A stretch of DNA of 64,000 nucleotides, from assembly GCA_014529385.2 (NCBI GenBank), contig CM043947.1, positions 116,019,587-116,083,586 on the forward strand, in the 5' to 3' direction. Below the pieces are notes generated by a model. The model saw nothing but the letters and a program-made list of their open reading frames with translations. It searched no databases and was not told where the DNA came from. The position numbers were made by a program, and so were the translations under genes. Positions 11,349-22,399 of this stretch are shown piece after piece. Source of the stretch: Adiantum capillus-veneris. Lineage: Eukaryota; Streptophyta; Polypodiopsida; Polypodiales; Pteridaceae. The first letter of the stretch is position 1. Each line of letters starts with the position of its first letter.

Positions 11349-11370
11349 CTCGGGGGCCGCCGCCCCCGAG
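11349..11370 (+). other. Perfect G+C hairpin
   Basis: The 8-bp arms CTCGGGGG and CCCCCGAG are separated by CCGCCG. It lies within U3 of the solo LTR. A function is unknown. Confidence 0.6.
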
Positions 11371-11700
11371 GCCTCTAAAGTTGCCCCTGATTCTTGTCCG
11401 TGAAAATTTTGGTTTCCGGTGAGTGATTTTCCTTCACGCACGATGGCTTCTCCTCATAATGGGGGCCTTACAAATGTGCACTTTTACCACAGAAAATTAC
11501 AAGGGTAAATCAGGCTCCATACTTAACAATGCTTGCAAAAGCTACGTCTCCCAAGCACCAAATGAACTAGTCATCCATCTTGGAATGATGTCGTAGGGTA
11601 AAAAGCGATCCTCTACCCGCTAAGTAACATGGACTAATAACTAGGCTTTATCTTGTCTACCTCATAGTTGACGATGACTATGATTTTAAGAGAGAGGTAA

Positions 11701-13450
11701 TGTCATAAAATATAATATCTAACTTTACCAAATGATTTTCTCATATTAAACTAATCATTTAATGTGGGAGAATAAACGAGAACAAGAGTTATAATAGAGA
11801 CATGCGCTTCTAGACGTATCTCAACACATGACCAAAAGGAGAGATGGTTGCATCTCAATAGGGGTCCAAAAGGAGATGGTCTATCAAAGAGCAATGTGCA
11901 ATTAGTGCTTTTAGACTTACCTCAGCAGGGGACCAAGATGAAAGATGGTTACTCTCAATAAGGGTCCAAAAGGAGGTAGTCTATAAAAGAGCAATGTGCA
12001 TCTAATGGAGCTTAAAAGACCTTAGGGTTGGCTTCATTAAAGACCTCCAATGGTTAGTGTTAAAATTCCTTTGGCGTTAGGCAAGCTAGGACTGAGGTTG
12101 AGGTAGGAACCTGACCTAAACTTATCTTTGACCTTAGGCAAAAGCTAGGACTGAGCTTGAGGTGGTAACTCCACCTAAGGTGCTTGCCATGCTTGATAAC
12201 TAAGATACTTGAGGTACTTGTCATACTTAATGAGGAAGGTGATTAAGAAGCTTCCTATGAATGGGGGGTAAGGTGCTTGAGTCAAAAAGAGACCCTACAA
12301 ACTTAATGAGGAAGCTGCTTGAGAGACTTTCTATACATGAAAGACCGAAAGTTAGGGGAATCTTTGACCTAAACCTACACTCACCCAAAGGGCACCCCTT
12401 TTCTAAAAGGGCACATGGGACACATGTCAAACTCTCACTAAGCTCAACCACATGGTGTTCATGAATGCTATTGGTTGGGCTAAAGAGGGGTCCAATGAGC
12501 TTCTAGTTCCATACAACAATCTATCTATATATTTTCAAGCTCTCTCTCTCTCTCTCTAAGGGGTAAGGAGGACACTTGTCAAAAAACTACCCATGTACTT
12601 GACTGCATGCTCCATGTGATTGGCTAGGGGGAGAGGGGTCCAATGAGGTTGCAGCATGTGGAAAAGTTGCAACTCGCCCCAACCAAGCAAGGGGGATTCT
12701 AGGGGGATATACACCACACACACACACACACACACACACACTCATTTTGGGGATCCATTCTCACTTGGTGAAAGTTGAGGAACTCCACCTCCTTCTCCAA
12801 GCTTGTGAGAAGTGAGAGCCTACACCAACACTCTTGGCTATGGAATGCAAATCCAACCAAGAGCCATGCTTCAATGCTTCATCTTGACATCTTCTCCATC
12901 TTCATTACCATGCTATTATGTATGCTATCAAGAAGAGTGATGATAAGTGAGGAACTATTTCTTTCTCCTATGGAATGTTTCTTCTTCCTCTTTCCTATCC
13001 TCATTCCCGGCTAGTCATTCCCGGCTAGCTCTCGCCACCTTCGAAGGTGTTTGAGGCCTTGGGCGTGAGGCTTGGGATAGTTAATGCTTTCTACAAAGTT
13101 TATGTTATTCTTGGGATGCATGAATCTTTTCATCTTCATTGCATCACCTAGGTCACAAGAAACACAAATATTGTATTGTACCAAGTCTCTCTTGATGGCA
13201 GAAACTATAATACAAATGCCTATTGGACGAGAAACCAGCTCCGTATGAATCTGGTCCTCAATTGTTGTCATGTTCTCTAAACTCTTTCTCTTGCAAAATT
13301 ATTGTTCGTCCCAAGTTAACTAAGTACCATGTTTATGTTGCTACCATCAATTAAATTCACCCGCTATGATCACAAAGTAATCTCACAAAAGTGCTTCATC
13401 TAATTTCCTAATTCTGCTACTCTTAAAGTTCATAGGCCATCATCATTACA
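11701..13450 (+). repeat. 3' LTR of B1 (full length, 1750 bp)
   Basis: Preceded by the purine tract AAGAGAGAGGTAA (11688-11700). Begins TGTCATAAAATATAA and ends CATCATCATTACA, matching both ends of the 5' LTR. It contains the ~940 bp missing from the 5' copy, with (CA)n at 12715-12742. The next seven bases, TTGGTAT, are the beginning of a PBS. Confidence 0.85.
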
Positions 13451-13455
13451 TTGGT

Positions 13456-13502
13456 ATTGGCCTATGAACTTTGAGAGTAGAGGAATTAGGAAATTAGATG
13501 AC
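13456..13502 (-). repeat. B LTR end fragment, tail-to-tail with the B1 3' LTR
   Basis: CCTATGAACTTTGAGAG and the following bases are the reverse complement of the LTR end just to the left. The two copies form a palindrome centred on 13445-13458. Confidence 0.8.
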
Positions 13503-13519
13503 AGGAATAGAGTGTGTTT

Positions 13520-13800
13520 TCTTGTTAAGCATGTCAACTAAAACAATCCAAGTTGCTTCCCTCGATCAAATTTCAACTTTTGGTATACCACACATTTTGA
13601 AACATACTCTTGTATGTTTACTTTTCATGGTAGACCAACAGAAATACATTTCTACTCCTTGAAGAGTAGATTATGGATTCCCTCTTTGCCCCGCATAAGG
13701 AGAAGTATGGGATTCATATATGACTTTCTTATTGTACGGGTGCGTAACACATAGCCTATTTCCGTTTGAAAGATAACCATCCTTCAAGGTGAATGGTTCT
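13520..13800 (-). pseudogene. Integrase N-terminal fragment of B2
   Basis: The minus strand matches the zinc-binding HHCC region of B3 integrase (counterparts of PYAGHRGIQSTLKG and KCVVCQKTKFDRGKQLG), with frameshifts. It ends at the junction near 13505. The DDE core is absent. Confidence 0.7.
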
Positions 13801-13844
13801 TTTTTTCTTCCCTATTGCAAAGGTTGTAATTACGTCTTATAGTT

Positions 13845-14350
13845 TCAATCATTAGCATACTCATCTATCATAAAAGATAGATCATTGTGAGTTCCTATAA
13901 ACACCACACTTACCCTTGGTCGTTGTGAAAGTGCATCGACCACTTGATTGTGCTTGTTAGCAATGTGAGCAATACGAAATTTAAATTGAAAAAGAAAATT
14001 TTCCCACCTCATTTGTTTATCAAAGATCTTGGTTTGTGTCATGAGGTTCTTAAGGCTTTGTGATCCATTCGTAGGATGAATGGAGTCCCCAAGAATAGTA
14101 TTTCCATGTGTTTAAAATAGCAAGTAGCTATTTTTTGTATTTTCCCAATACGCACTTATCCAAGTTGAGTCTTTGACTCTCATATGAGATGGCATGCCCT
14201 TCTTGAAGAAAAATAGCTCCAAGGCAATCACCACAAGCATCACATTGGACCTCAAATGGCTTTGAGAGATCTAGTAGTATGAGCACACGTTCAGATATAA
14301 GCTTCTCCTTGAGCTTCTTCAAAAGCTTCTTGCAATTTTGCAATACATGA
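13845..14350 (-). pseudogene. RNase H of B2
   Basis: Segments VQCDACGDCLGAIFLQEGHA (14128-14343) and QMRWENFLFQFKFRIAHI with NKHNQVVDALSQRPRV (13845-14042) carry first and last Asp motifs of Ty3 RNase H. The middle part is frame-shifted. Confidence 0.75.
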
Positions 14351-14375
14351 ATACTTAACTTTTTTTTTTGTTAAG

Positions 14376-15090
14376 TCATGTAATGGGCTTGCTATTAGTG
14401 ATAATTTTTTTAATGAAGCATCTATAGTATGCACACATAGCAATGAAGTTTTGTACCTCCTGTAGATTCCTTGGATTAGGCCGTCCTTTTATTATCTGTA
14501 ACTTTGTTGGATCCATACGGGTGCCATCTTTAGAGATAATGTGACCTAAATATTGAATCTCTTGTACAAAAAAATCACTTTCATTTTCATCAATGAACAG
14601 TTTATTCTCTCTCACAACTAGAAGGATTACTTGGAGGTAATCCTTCATCAATGAAAAGATTATTCTCTCTCACATCTAGAAGGATTATCTTGAGGTGTTG
14701 CTTGTACTCCTCAAGAGAATTTGAATGGCCTGAAGATTTTTACCCATCATGAGTTTGAATGCGTCTGGAGCATCTGTTAGGCCAAAACTTGTAAATTATC
14801 AAATAGATCTTGTACCTGCGGCACGAGAAATCTATTTTTGATAGTAATCTTATTTAGTACACTATAATCAACACACACGGGATATGTGCCATCTTTCTTT
14901 TGCAATAAAAGCGATGATGAACAAAAGGGAAAGGAGCTAGACCTCACCATCCCTTTTTCCACCAATTCATGCACTTGGCTCATGATCTCCTCTTGTTGAG
15001 CTTGTGCAACTCGATGAGGACGCTTGTTAGGCAGTGAGCTTCCTGGTAGGATCTCAATTTCATGGTCATGATCCATCATTTTAGAGATAG
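14376..15090 (-). pseudogene. Reverse transcriptase of B2 with the same deletions as B1
   Basis: 14777-15079 encodes EILPGSSLPNKRPHR, VHELVEKGMVRSSSFPF, VDYSVLNKITIKNRF and VPQVQDLFDNLQ. The next bases jump to the FGLTDAPDAF region (around 14780). The FFDD segment is also lost (near 14720), at the same places as in B1. The thumb region (EIQYLGHIISKDGTR, NFIAMCAYYRCF) follows at 14376-14651. Confidence 0.85.
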
Positions 15091-15169
15091 CTCACTAGGG
15101 ATGTCATCAATGAAAACATCTTGGGATCCATTTAGGAAATTAGAAAACTCTAAATCCTCTTGATTCCCT

Positions 15170-15690
15170 TTATTGCAAGGATATGTTATTTCCCAACTCA
15201 TTAGCATCTATGTACATGATCTCTTCCCTATAGGTGAAGTAGATTCTCCTTTCAAGTAACTTCATGTTGGAAGCCATGCGGTTAAACCATGGTGCCCCAA
15301 CGATAAAATTCTCATGTTTGAGAGGGAAGATGAAGAAATCCTTCTTGCTCACATAGCTTTGGATAGGAAGACTTAATTTTCCAATGAAATAAGTAGCTGA
15401 AACGTCTTGTACCTTGATAGCTAAACTGGCTTTCAATGCATCTCCTATCTTGTGGGCTTGTATGCTTAGCTCAGTGGTCAACTCCGTGGATATGAAGTTG
15501 TGAGTTGTGAGTTGGTCAAGCTTACTAAAGGAGAAATCCTTGGAAATGGGCATCCTTGTTTGGAGCTTCAAACATAGATACTCTAGGAGTCTCATTATGG
15601 GCAATTCTCTTGGGGCAAGGACGATAACCATGGCCTTGCTCCCCACACTTAAAACATTTGTGGTACTTACTAAAAAATTATAGCTCTTTA
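15170..15690 (-). pseudogene. Protease and zinc knuckle of B2
   Basis: The zinc knuckle reads KCFKCGEQGHGYRPCP (15610-15660), with intact CX2CX4HX4C ligands. It is followed by protease sequence: STHNFISTELTTELS-like, KLSLPIQSYVSK and FPLKHENFIVGAPWF, and RRIYFTYREEIMYID. The DxG motif is not preserved. The parts are joined in a 233-aa frame only because of indels. Confidence 0.75.
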
Positions 15691-15714
15691 GGAGAGAGTT
15701 TATATTTACCTTTG

Positions 15715-16320
15715 TAAACTCCCTTCTCCTTGGACCGATTGTTGTTGTTCTTGGAATAGCCTTGTTAAGAATTTCGGGCATTGGTTTCCCCCTTGGCATC
15801 ACTTTTGTCTTTATTTTCCATGGGCTTGACATTCTGTGTAGCCCCTTGTTGGAAATTGATGCGCCAAGCAACCATGGTGTGGTGGATTACTTTGGTGATA
15901 GAACCAAGCCGTTGAGAGTTGACATACTTGGCCATCTCTTTGGGTAATCCCGCACATAATTGTTGCTTTTGCTTGGCAAAGTCTATCTTTTTAAAGACAA
16001 TAGCCTTGAGATATAAATCCAAAACTTTGTCCACATATTTGTGGATAGACTCATGTGAGAGAAGCTTTAAGTTTCACCATTTGGTAAGCACTTTGTCCTT
16101 TGCATCACTTGCAAGGAATTGATTCATAATGGAAACTTGTAGAGTTTTCCATGCCTTTGGGGCTTCGTGGTTGCCACGACAGCTAGCCCACCATTGACGA
16201 GCCGATTTTTGGAAGTGCATAGCTACATGGTGTAGCTTGGAAGACTCCGTGAATCCCTCCTCTCCAAAGGCCACATCAAATTGTTTGATGAAGAACCAAA
16301 GGCTCCATTATAGTTGAGAA
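15715..16320 (-). pseudogene. gag of B2
   Basis: Motifs HFQKSARQWWASCRGNHE, LQVSIMNQFLASDAKDKV (16074-16274) and AGLPKEMAKYVNSQRLG (15765-16034) match B1 and B3 gag. The frames are separated by a TGA after LTKW, as in B1. Confidence 0.8.
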
Positions 16321-16791
16321 AAGAGATAGTCTTTTCTCCCTCTTTGAACTTCTTTAGCTTTTGTGACCTTTGCCATGCACGGTAAGATTTGCAATGTCCT
16401 ACCCTCTTGTATTTTCTAGGAGAATAGCCATAGCTTTCATCGGTAGAGGAGGAAGGTGAAGAAGAAGGAGAAGAGGGTGACCTTTTTCTTGCCCTTTTCT
16501 TCCTTTGTTTCCTCTCTTCCCTTTTGGAATAACGAGGAGAAGAACTATCAGTTAACGATTTCCTCTTAGGAGGAGTTGGGGATCGTCTAGACCGCCATCT
16601 TCATGTAGACACATCTTTTGAGGAACTTAGGGAGTCATTACTTTCTCATTCTTTGGATTCCTCCTCTCGTATGGGAGAGACTCTTCTTTTGGGGTCTCAC
16701 CAAGAGGCCTCCTAAGATATCTCTCCTCTTAACAGAAACAACCATTCATAGGTTACTTAAGGACATCTATTTTTAAGAAAGAAAAGAGAAA
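16320..16791 (-). other. Leader and gag N-terminal remnant of B2, junction with A1
   Basis: Counterparts of the B1 gag N-terminal region (Ser/Arg-rich, 16430-16560; PIREEES region near 16660-16700) and of the B1 leader (16741-16791, matching 5707-5762) are recognisable. The B1 segment 5770-6290 is missing. At 16791 the sequence changes to the family-A protease flank. Confidence 0.6.
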
Positions 16792-18296
16792 TCCATTGTC
16801 GCTAAGATTTGAGTCCACTCGAATGGTTCAAATAAATGTTCTGAAAAGGGTTAAGGTATGTAGGCTTCGTATGTACAGTCCCTTTCTAGGATACATTCCT
16901 CTTGTCTCAAGATTCCATTTTCTGAAGCTCCACACATCTAGATAGAAGTGTGTTTGTTTAACCAAGATGGAAGTTTAGTTTCAGCCGAAGAGACTGAATC
17001 AAACTCTTGGATGGGTGTTTTCAATACATCTCTATAGGTGTGGTCTTTTAGATTGACTCTTGTTATAGATCCCACCTGCTTCAAGTACAGATATTCATTT
17101 CCCCAATCTTGGATAAGCTGTACCTGTCACATGAAAGATCTTCCCAATATGATTTCATAGTTGAGTTTTTTCCCAAAGTCTACTATGGCAAAAGTGTGTT
17201 GATATTCAATTCCACAAGAGTTGACTATCACTTTTTCTAGTAGCCCTAGTGGTCTTTCAATGTGTTTGTCAGCCAACTGCAATTTCATTCGCGTTTGTCT
17301 AATGGCTGGCTGTCCCCAGGATTCCCATACTGCTTTAGTGGCTATGACTATGCCCGCTCCACTATCTAGTATTGCCATGGTTTCACTGTCCTTATATTTC
17401 ACTGGGAGGGTAGTGTTTCCTTCTTCTTCTTCATAATATTCTCCGACCTTGTTCATAGGAACTGATTGAATCTCTTTGTCAATGTGTTTCAATGTGTTTG
17501 AATCTTCTAGTGGTCTTTCAATGTGTTTGTCAGCCAACTGCAATTTCATTCGCGTTTGTCTAATGGCTGGCTGTCCCCAGGATTCCCATACTGCTTTAGT
17601 GGCTATGACTATGCCCGCTCCACTATCTAGTATTGCCATGGTTTCACTGTCCTTATATTTCACTGGGAGGGTAGTGTTTCCTTCTTCTTCTTCATAATAT
17701 TCTCCGACCTTGTTCATAGGAACTGATTGAATCTCTTTGTATTCCATTTCATTTTTCAAGTTTCCCAGATTCTTAGAGATTAACCCCAGTATACCCACCT
17801 TCTCTATGGTTTTTTGTAAATCATTCCATAAGTTTGGCCCGAGTTTCAACAGTTCTCCCAAAGTAAGAGTGCATTGGATAGGTGTAGACATGATTGAATG
17901 AATGTTGTCTACTTGTAGGGTCTGTTTGGCTCTTTTTACTTGAGTGTTTTTACAAATGATAGACTCATCTTCGTTATCTCCCAAGTAAGAAGGTATTGTT
18001 TTTAATGTCATTGGTTTAGATACTCTTGAATCCTCTGATCCGCAATCCCCGTACAAGGACTGTAAATCCATATTCATGTCAGCTCGTAGGTTATCCAACC
18101 AGACTTTCTCTATAGGAACCGACTTTAAACTTAGGCTCCCATCATTGATCTCCCTTACCTTTTCCCATAAGTGTCTTGTCCAGTCTTCCTCTACGAATGG
18201 AATTCCGTCTAAGGCATATTCACTGTCTAGCACTATGAGCTCTAGTTCATTTGTTTCAAGGTGGGGTTCTGCCACCACATCGGATTTTGCTTTCAT
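16792..18296 (-). pseudogene. Aspartic protease region of A1 with internal tandem duplication
   Basis: A 389-aa open frame (17127-18296). Residues 1-185 are an acidic linker. Protease follows with ETMAILDSGAGIVIA, the flap-side KLQLADKHIERPLG, and the C-terminal NYEIILGRSFM. A 234-bp segment (17507-17740) is repeated at 17246-17479 with a 27-bp spacer, so the DSGAG half occurs twice in frame. After the stop at 17127 similarity continues with QDWGNEYLYLKQ, ITRVNLKDHTYRDV to about 16800. Retroviral-type proteases work as homodimers. Here only the N-terminal half is doubled, so activity is doubtful. Confidence 0.75.
17246..17740 (-). repeat. In-frame tandem duplication (2 x 234 bp, 27-bp spacer)
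   Basis: By eye the copies 17246-17479 and 17507-17740 are identical, including the DSGAG codons. The 261-bp period is a multiple of three and keeps the frame open. Confidence 0.9.
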
Positions 18297-18399
18297 TTCT
18301 TCTACCGCAAGCGGTTTTGCAATACTTTCAAGCTTGGGTTTCTATTTATCTAGCATTTCCTGCATGATTTTGATAAGCTTCTAGCTTAGCTGCTTCCAT

Positions 18400-21111
18400 G
18401 TCTAGAGATGGATAGTTTTTCTATTTGTTTTCCATGTTTTGACATGCTTTAAGTCCTGCTTGCTAGGCTTCCAAGGCGGCATTGATAGGCTCAAAAATTT
18501 TATTAACTAGAATGGATCCTCTAGATTTCACGGTTGTTTCCTTGAATTCACTGCCAGTTTCTTTCAACTTGTCCTGGGCTAGAATTTTTGCTTTCTCTTC
18601 ATTTTCAACCCGTTGTTTTTGTTTTCTTATCTCATATCTTTTGCTTCTGCTCCTTTTGATTCTTCGAGAAGAAACTTTCGTGTTCTCCAAATCATCAGAG
18701 GAATTGTGTTTCTTTTTCTTGCATGGGCTCTAGTCATTACCTTGATTGGAACAATCGGTTCGCTCTCTGATGAGCTACTAGGCATCACTTGGACTACGTT
18801 GACTACAGTTTTTCCCTTGTTCAAAGGATTCTTAGGACAATCTTCCGGAAAGTGTCCTCCCTTTTTGCAACATTGTATGCAATAGGCTTCAATTGGTTTG
18901 AGGTTTTTTTCACGCTCCGGACATTTGTTCTTCCAATGGTCATCAGCACCACAATTATGATAGCTTCCTATTCTGGGCTTCATCATGGGTCTGACACCTT
19001 GATTAGCTACATAATACATTGGTGCGAGCTTTGGTGGAGCATAAGTCATGGTTTCCTCCATTTGTGGTGGGTGTGGGCTATACCAATCTCCCTCTACCAT
19101 TACTATAGATGGACTAGGCTTTGCATAGGTTGTAACAGGCACTAATGCTTGTTCATCTATGACTCCTTCTGAGTGCATGTACTTTACAGGCACCACATTA
19201 TGTCCTGGGTAAGGATTGAGGTTGTCGTCCCAACACAGGTTGAGGTCTCTCCATACCCATTGGTGGTCTTTGAACTTGAGCCATATTAGGCTGATATATG
19301 TACATGGGTTGTCCCTGGGGTCGGGCACGTACTGAACATTCCCATCATACTTTGGTCTGAAGTAGCACTCGTGGGTCTCGTGGTTGGTCCATCTACCCTC
19401 CATTGCACACCATTTTTGTGGACTAATTGGTTGTCCTTATGGGGATATCCCTTGTCCTGGTCCTCTCATAGGTGCTTTTTGTATATTGTTCATCATGTCA
19501 TTCATCCTTTTTAGCATATCTTCTATGGCTGAGAGTGGTGCCGCAGCAGCCATTCCCACTTGTGCTTGTTTTGTGGATGATGTCTTTTCACTATGGTTAT
19601 CCTTAGGGACATCCTCTTCATTGAAGATCTCACAGTTGTCTCCTAGGTCAATAGCATCAGACACGCATTTCTCTAGGGTTGTATGCTTTTTACTATAGAG
19701 TATAGCATGAAGTTATTTGTTTAGAAATCCCTCCAGAAACAATGAGACAAGTCGCTCTTCTGCAGGTATCTCCATCTCTTGGAATCTAGCAATGTACTAT
19801 TTCATTCGAGTTGCACAATCCCTAACAGACTCACCATGTTTCTGTTTAAAGCTGTAGATTTGAGCTATTGTATTATGTTTAATCCCCATTTTAGAACAAG
19901 CAGCTACAAATCATTGAGCTAATGTATTCAAATCCATGATTGACTTTGGTGGAATGTTTTGGAACCATGTCAAAGCTTTTCCTTCTAACGTCATTACAAA
20001 CCCCTCGAATTGAGTATGGAAATTGAATATACGCTCTGCTCTTAGAACTTGCTTAAAGCTTGCTAAGTGGTCATATGGATCCCCTGATCCACTGTATTTT
20101 TTGACCCATTTTTTAAAATCAGCTGGTCTAACACGTCTATTTGGTTCAACTCCAAGTCTTCTGGGAGTTTCTCTTATTCCTAGTCCTTCAAACCAGTCTG
20201 TCAAAAATAGTGACTCATGTAGCCCTGGACTGGCCTTAGTGTAACCCGTTTTTCTACGTGATGAGGTGGTTTTTGGTTTCTTCACATTACTCTCATATGA
20301 TCTCTCACGATGTTCGTCTCTTGCAGTGGTTTCTAGTCCTTAACCTAATATTCAATCCCGTATGGAGTACCCCTTCGGTTTGTTCTACCTCCTCAGGAGT
20401 CATCATAACAAAATTGTTGTTATAACAATCCCTAAACAAGTAGGTTGGTAGATCCGCAGATCCCTTATCTTTGATTTTGAAGATAAAGATGATCTTCATG
20501 GCCGTTAATTGTCCTGGTCTAGCATGAGAAGTCCACAAAAGATCTTCTATGTTTCTAGCTTCCCAACAATAGACTCCGATCCTAGGATTATCTGTACTAA
20601 TCCATTTCAAAGGCTTCAAGTCTACTTGATCATATCCCTTGAATTCCAAAGTTGTTGGTCCTTCTTTTGCTGACATATCTGGGATTATAGAGTTTACTTC
20701 TAATCCCCATTTGTTTACCACGTCAGGGTTTTCGACTTGTACATATTGAGTTCCGTTTCGATCCATGTACATTTTTCCTTGTTTGTTTGCCCTAACTTCT
20801 TCTTCAAACTCATTACCATGGTCATCAATGCGAATAGAATACTCTTCGTTAAGGTCCAAGCAAACCTAGGCTCCATGACAATTAGTCTTGTAAAAAGACA
20901 GTATATGCTTGTAGCACATTGTCGTTCCGGTTTCCAAGTGAGTCGAGTAAGAAGACATTTCGGATGTTGAATCTTAAAAAGTGTCCGAGACTTCTTCAGG
21001 AATTGTGTGCAAGGGATTGCCTTGATTCATGCTTTCTTCAGTGGATACTCTACTGGTATTTTCTCTGAATAGGCCTTGATTTCCTATTAAATGACCGGAT
21101 CTAAGGTTCAT
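18400..21111 (-). pseudogene. gag of A1
   Basis: Starts MNLRSGHLIG at 21111, matching the MNLRSG start of A3. Conserved parts are a 184-aa frame 20305-20859 (no known domain, KWISTDNPRIGVYCWEAR); a Retrotrans_gag core at 19911-20285 (FEGFVMTLEGKALTWFQNIP); FKQKHGESVRDC near 19860; TNHETHECYF (19380); two zinc-knuckle-like motifs (HNCGADDHWKNKC lacking its first Cys, and CIQCCKKGGHFPEDC) at 18840-18960; then the TRAHARKR basic stretch. Multiple stops and shifts. The protein would build the particle and bind RNA. Confidence 0.75.
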
Positions 21112-21511
21112 ATAGACTTATGAAGCACTAGTTTGAGTACTCACCTTAGATTGACCTGTCGTCAATTTCTAATCGAATCAATTACAACTTTCTGTCAAGC
21201 CACTAATTCCTCGTCTGCAACCTGATTCCTGTACAAAGTTAATCAAATAACCTATGTCTTTATAAGGACAATAGTGCTCTTGAGAACTCTAGTGATTGGT
21301 CTCTGTATATCACTTCAATTTGTGCTATGGAAGTCAAAATTTTGACTTTCAGATTCAATTTAGCAAAATCAAAGGTCTATTCTGCAATCTGTAAACTGAG
21401 TGTATCTATACCAATTTTGATCTGATTGAACCCAAAATTGCCCTATGGCCTTATATTATGCTGGTCTAACACTGTATAAGCCCAAAAGTCAAAATTGAAG
21501 TCTCTGGATAG

Positions 21512-21543
21512 CAGAAGTAAATAATCTTGATTGTTTACTTCTG
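21512..21543. repeat. A1 leader palindrome 1
   Basis: The arms CAGAAGTAAATAATC and GATTGTTTACTTCTG are separated by TT. Fourteen of fifteen positions pair; the exception pairs as T-G, a wobble in RNA. Confidence 0.85.
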
Positions 21544-21790
21544 TCACTTTTTTACACTTTTTGGATTGGTTTGGCAAGTATACAACTTGAAAAAGCCCTT
21601 GGGCAAGTTTCAACAAGTTTGGACAAAATTTGATCAACCCACTCTTCCGTGTTCGTAGACTCTGATTTCGAGAATCTGGCTTAAGTCTCACTTTTGTGGT
21701 CCAAATTTCACCAAAATTGATTTGTGGGGTCTACTTGATGTGCTTGACCTTGTGGTATACTCAAATTTGCAAAATCACCAAGTTTTGAAG

Positions 21791-21822
21791 CAGATGCAAA
21801 CAATCGTGATTATTTACTCTTG
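21791..21822. repeat. A1 leader palindrome 2 (imperfect)
   Basis: CAGATGCAAACAATC, GT, GATTATTTACTCTTG. It is related to palindrome 1 but with several unpaired outer positions. Confidence 0.7.
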
Positions 21823-22084
21823 ATTTTTTTTTGCAAATTTTTGTCCCAACTTTGACACAGATCTATTAAGCACCTTATGTTAAGGTCACTAATCAATTTT
21901 CTTCAAGTTTGGACAATTTTTTGGTCAAATGGTCATCAATTATCTATCTGCAGACTAACTTTGCAATTTTTATCACAGTTTTCACTCTATTGATCCAAAT
22001 CTTACCAAATTAGGTTTGTGGGCTTATTACAACATGGTAAAGGTAGCGGTATGCCAACTTGGTCAAAAGAGTTCAAAAACACGG

Positions 22085-22116
22085 CAGATGTAAATAATCG
22101 TGACTATTTACTCTTG
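22085..22116. repeat. A1 leader palindrome 3
   Basis: CAGATGTAAATAATC, GT, GACTATTTACTCTTG. The core TAAATA and TATTTA arms are preserved. Confidence 0.75.
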
Positions 22117-22373
22117 TCAAAATTTTTCAAGTTTTTGGTCAAGTGAGCATTTACACATGTTTATCACATCAATATAAGCATATGAATCAAGTTTCATGGA
22201 GTTTGGATAAATGTTTCCTCAATTCATACTCCAGGATCAAAAAGTCAGTATAAACTTTAGTTTTTACCCAGTTTTTTGTCAGTTTAGTGATCCAAATCTC
22301 TTGGGCCTTTACAAAAGTTGTTTGTACACATGCAATGAGTCAATGATATGAGTCTTGGCTAATTTAGAGCAAA

Positions 22374-22399
22374 AAGTTAATAGTCACGATTATTAACTT
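22374..22399. repeat. A1 leader palindrome 4
   Basis: AAGTTAATAGTCA followed by CGATTATTAACTT. It is symmetric except for one G-T pair. Confidence 0.8.

Larger units (their letters stand above)
10711..11472 (-). repeat. Solo LTR inserted in the 3' part of B1
   Basis: Bounded by TG at 10711 and CA at 11472. On the minus strand it begins TGTAAGGCCCCCATTATG and ends TTATTTCCTAACA, as Copia-type LTRs often do. A minus-strand TATAAAAGG lies at 11028-11036. The corresponding place in B3 (around 37740) has no such insert. It contains (GA)n at 10799-10826 and a G+C-rich stretch. A clean target-site duplication is not visible. Confidence 0.65.
4936..13450 (+). mobile_element. Chromoviral Ty3/gypsy element B1, decayed
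   Basis: Order on the plus strand: 5' LTR, initiator-Met-type PBS, gag, zinc knuckle, protease, RT, RNase H, integrase, chromodomain-like tail, polypurine tract, 3' LTR. This gag-PR-RT-RH-INT-CHD order defines chromoviruses. All frames are broken by stops and shifts. The RT has lost its catalytic segments. A solo LTR (10711-11472) sits in the 3' non-coding part. The 3' LTR is followed by TTGGTAT, the start of a PBS, and then by an inverted LTR end. Confidence 0.9.
13451..16791 (-). mobile_element. Chromoviral element B2, truncated, inverted relative to B1
   Basis: Read on the minus strand from 16791: leader sequence homologous to 5707-5762 of B1, gag, zinc knuckle, protease, RT, RNase H and the N-terminal part of integrase. 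A 46-bp LTR-end fragment (13456-13502) is then joined abruptly. The 5' LTR, PBS, most of the leader, the integrase core and the chromodomain are missing. It shares with B1 the TGA after gag LTKW and both RT deletions. Confidence 0.85.
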
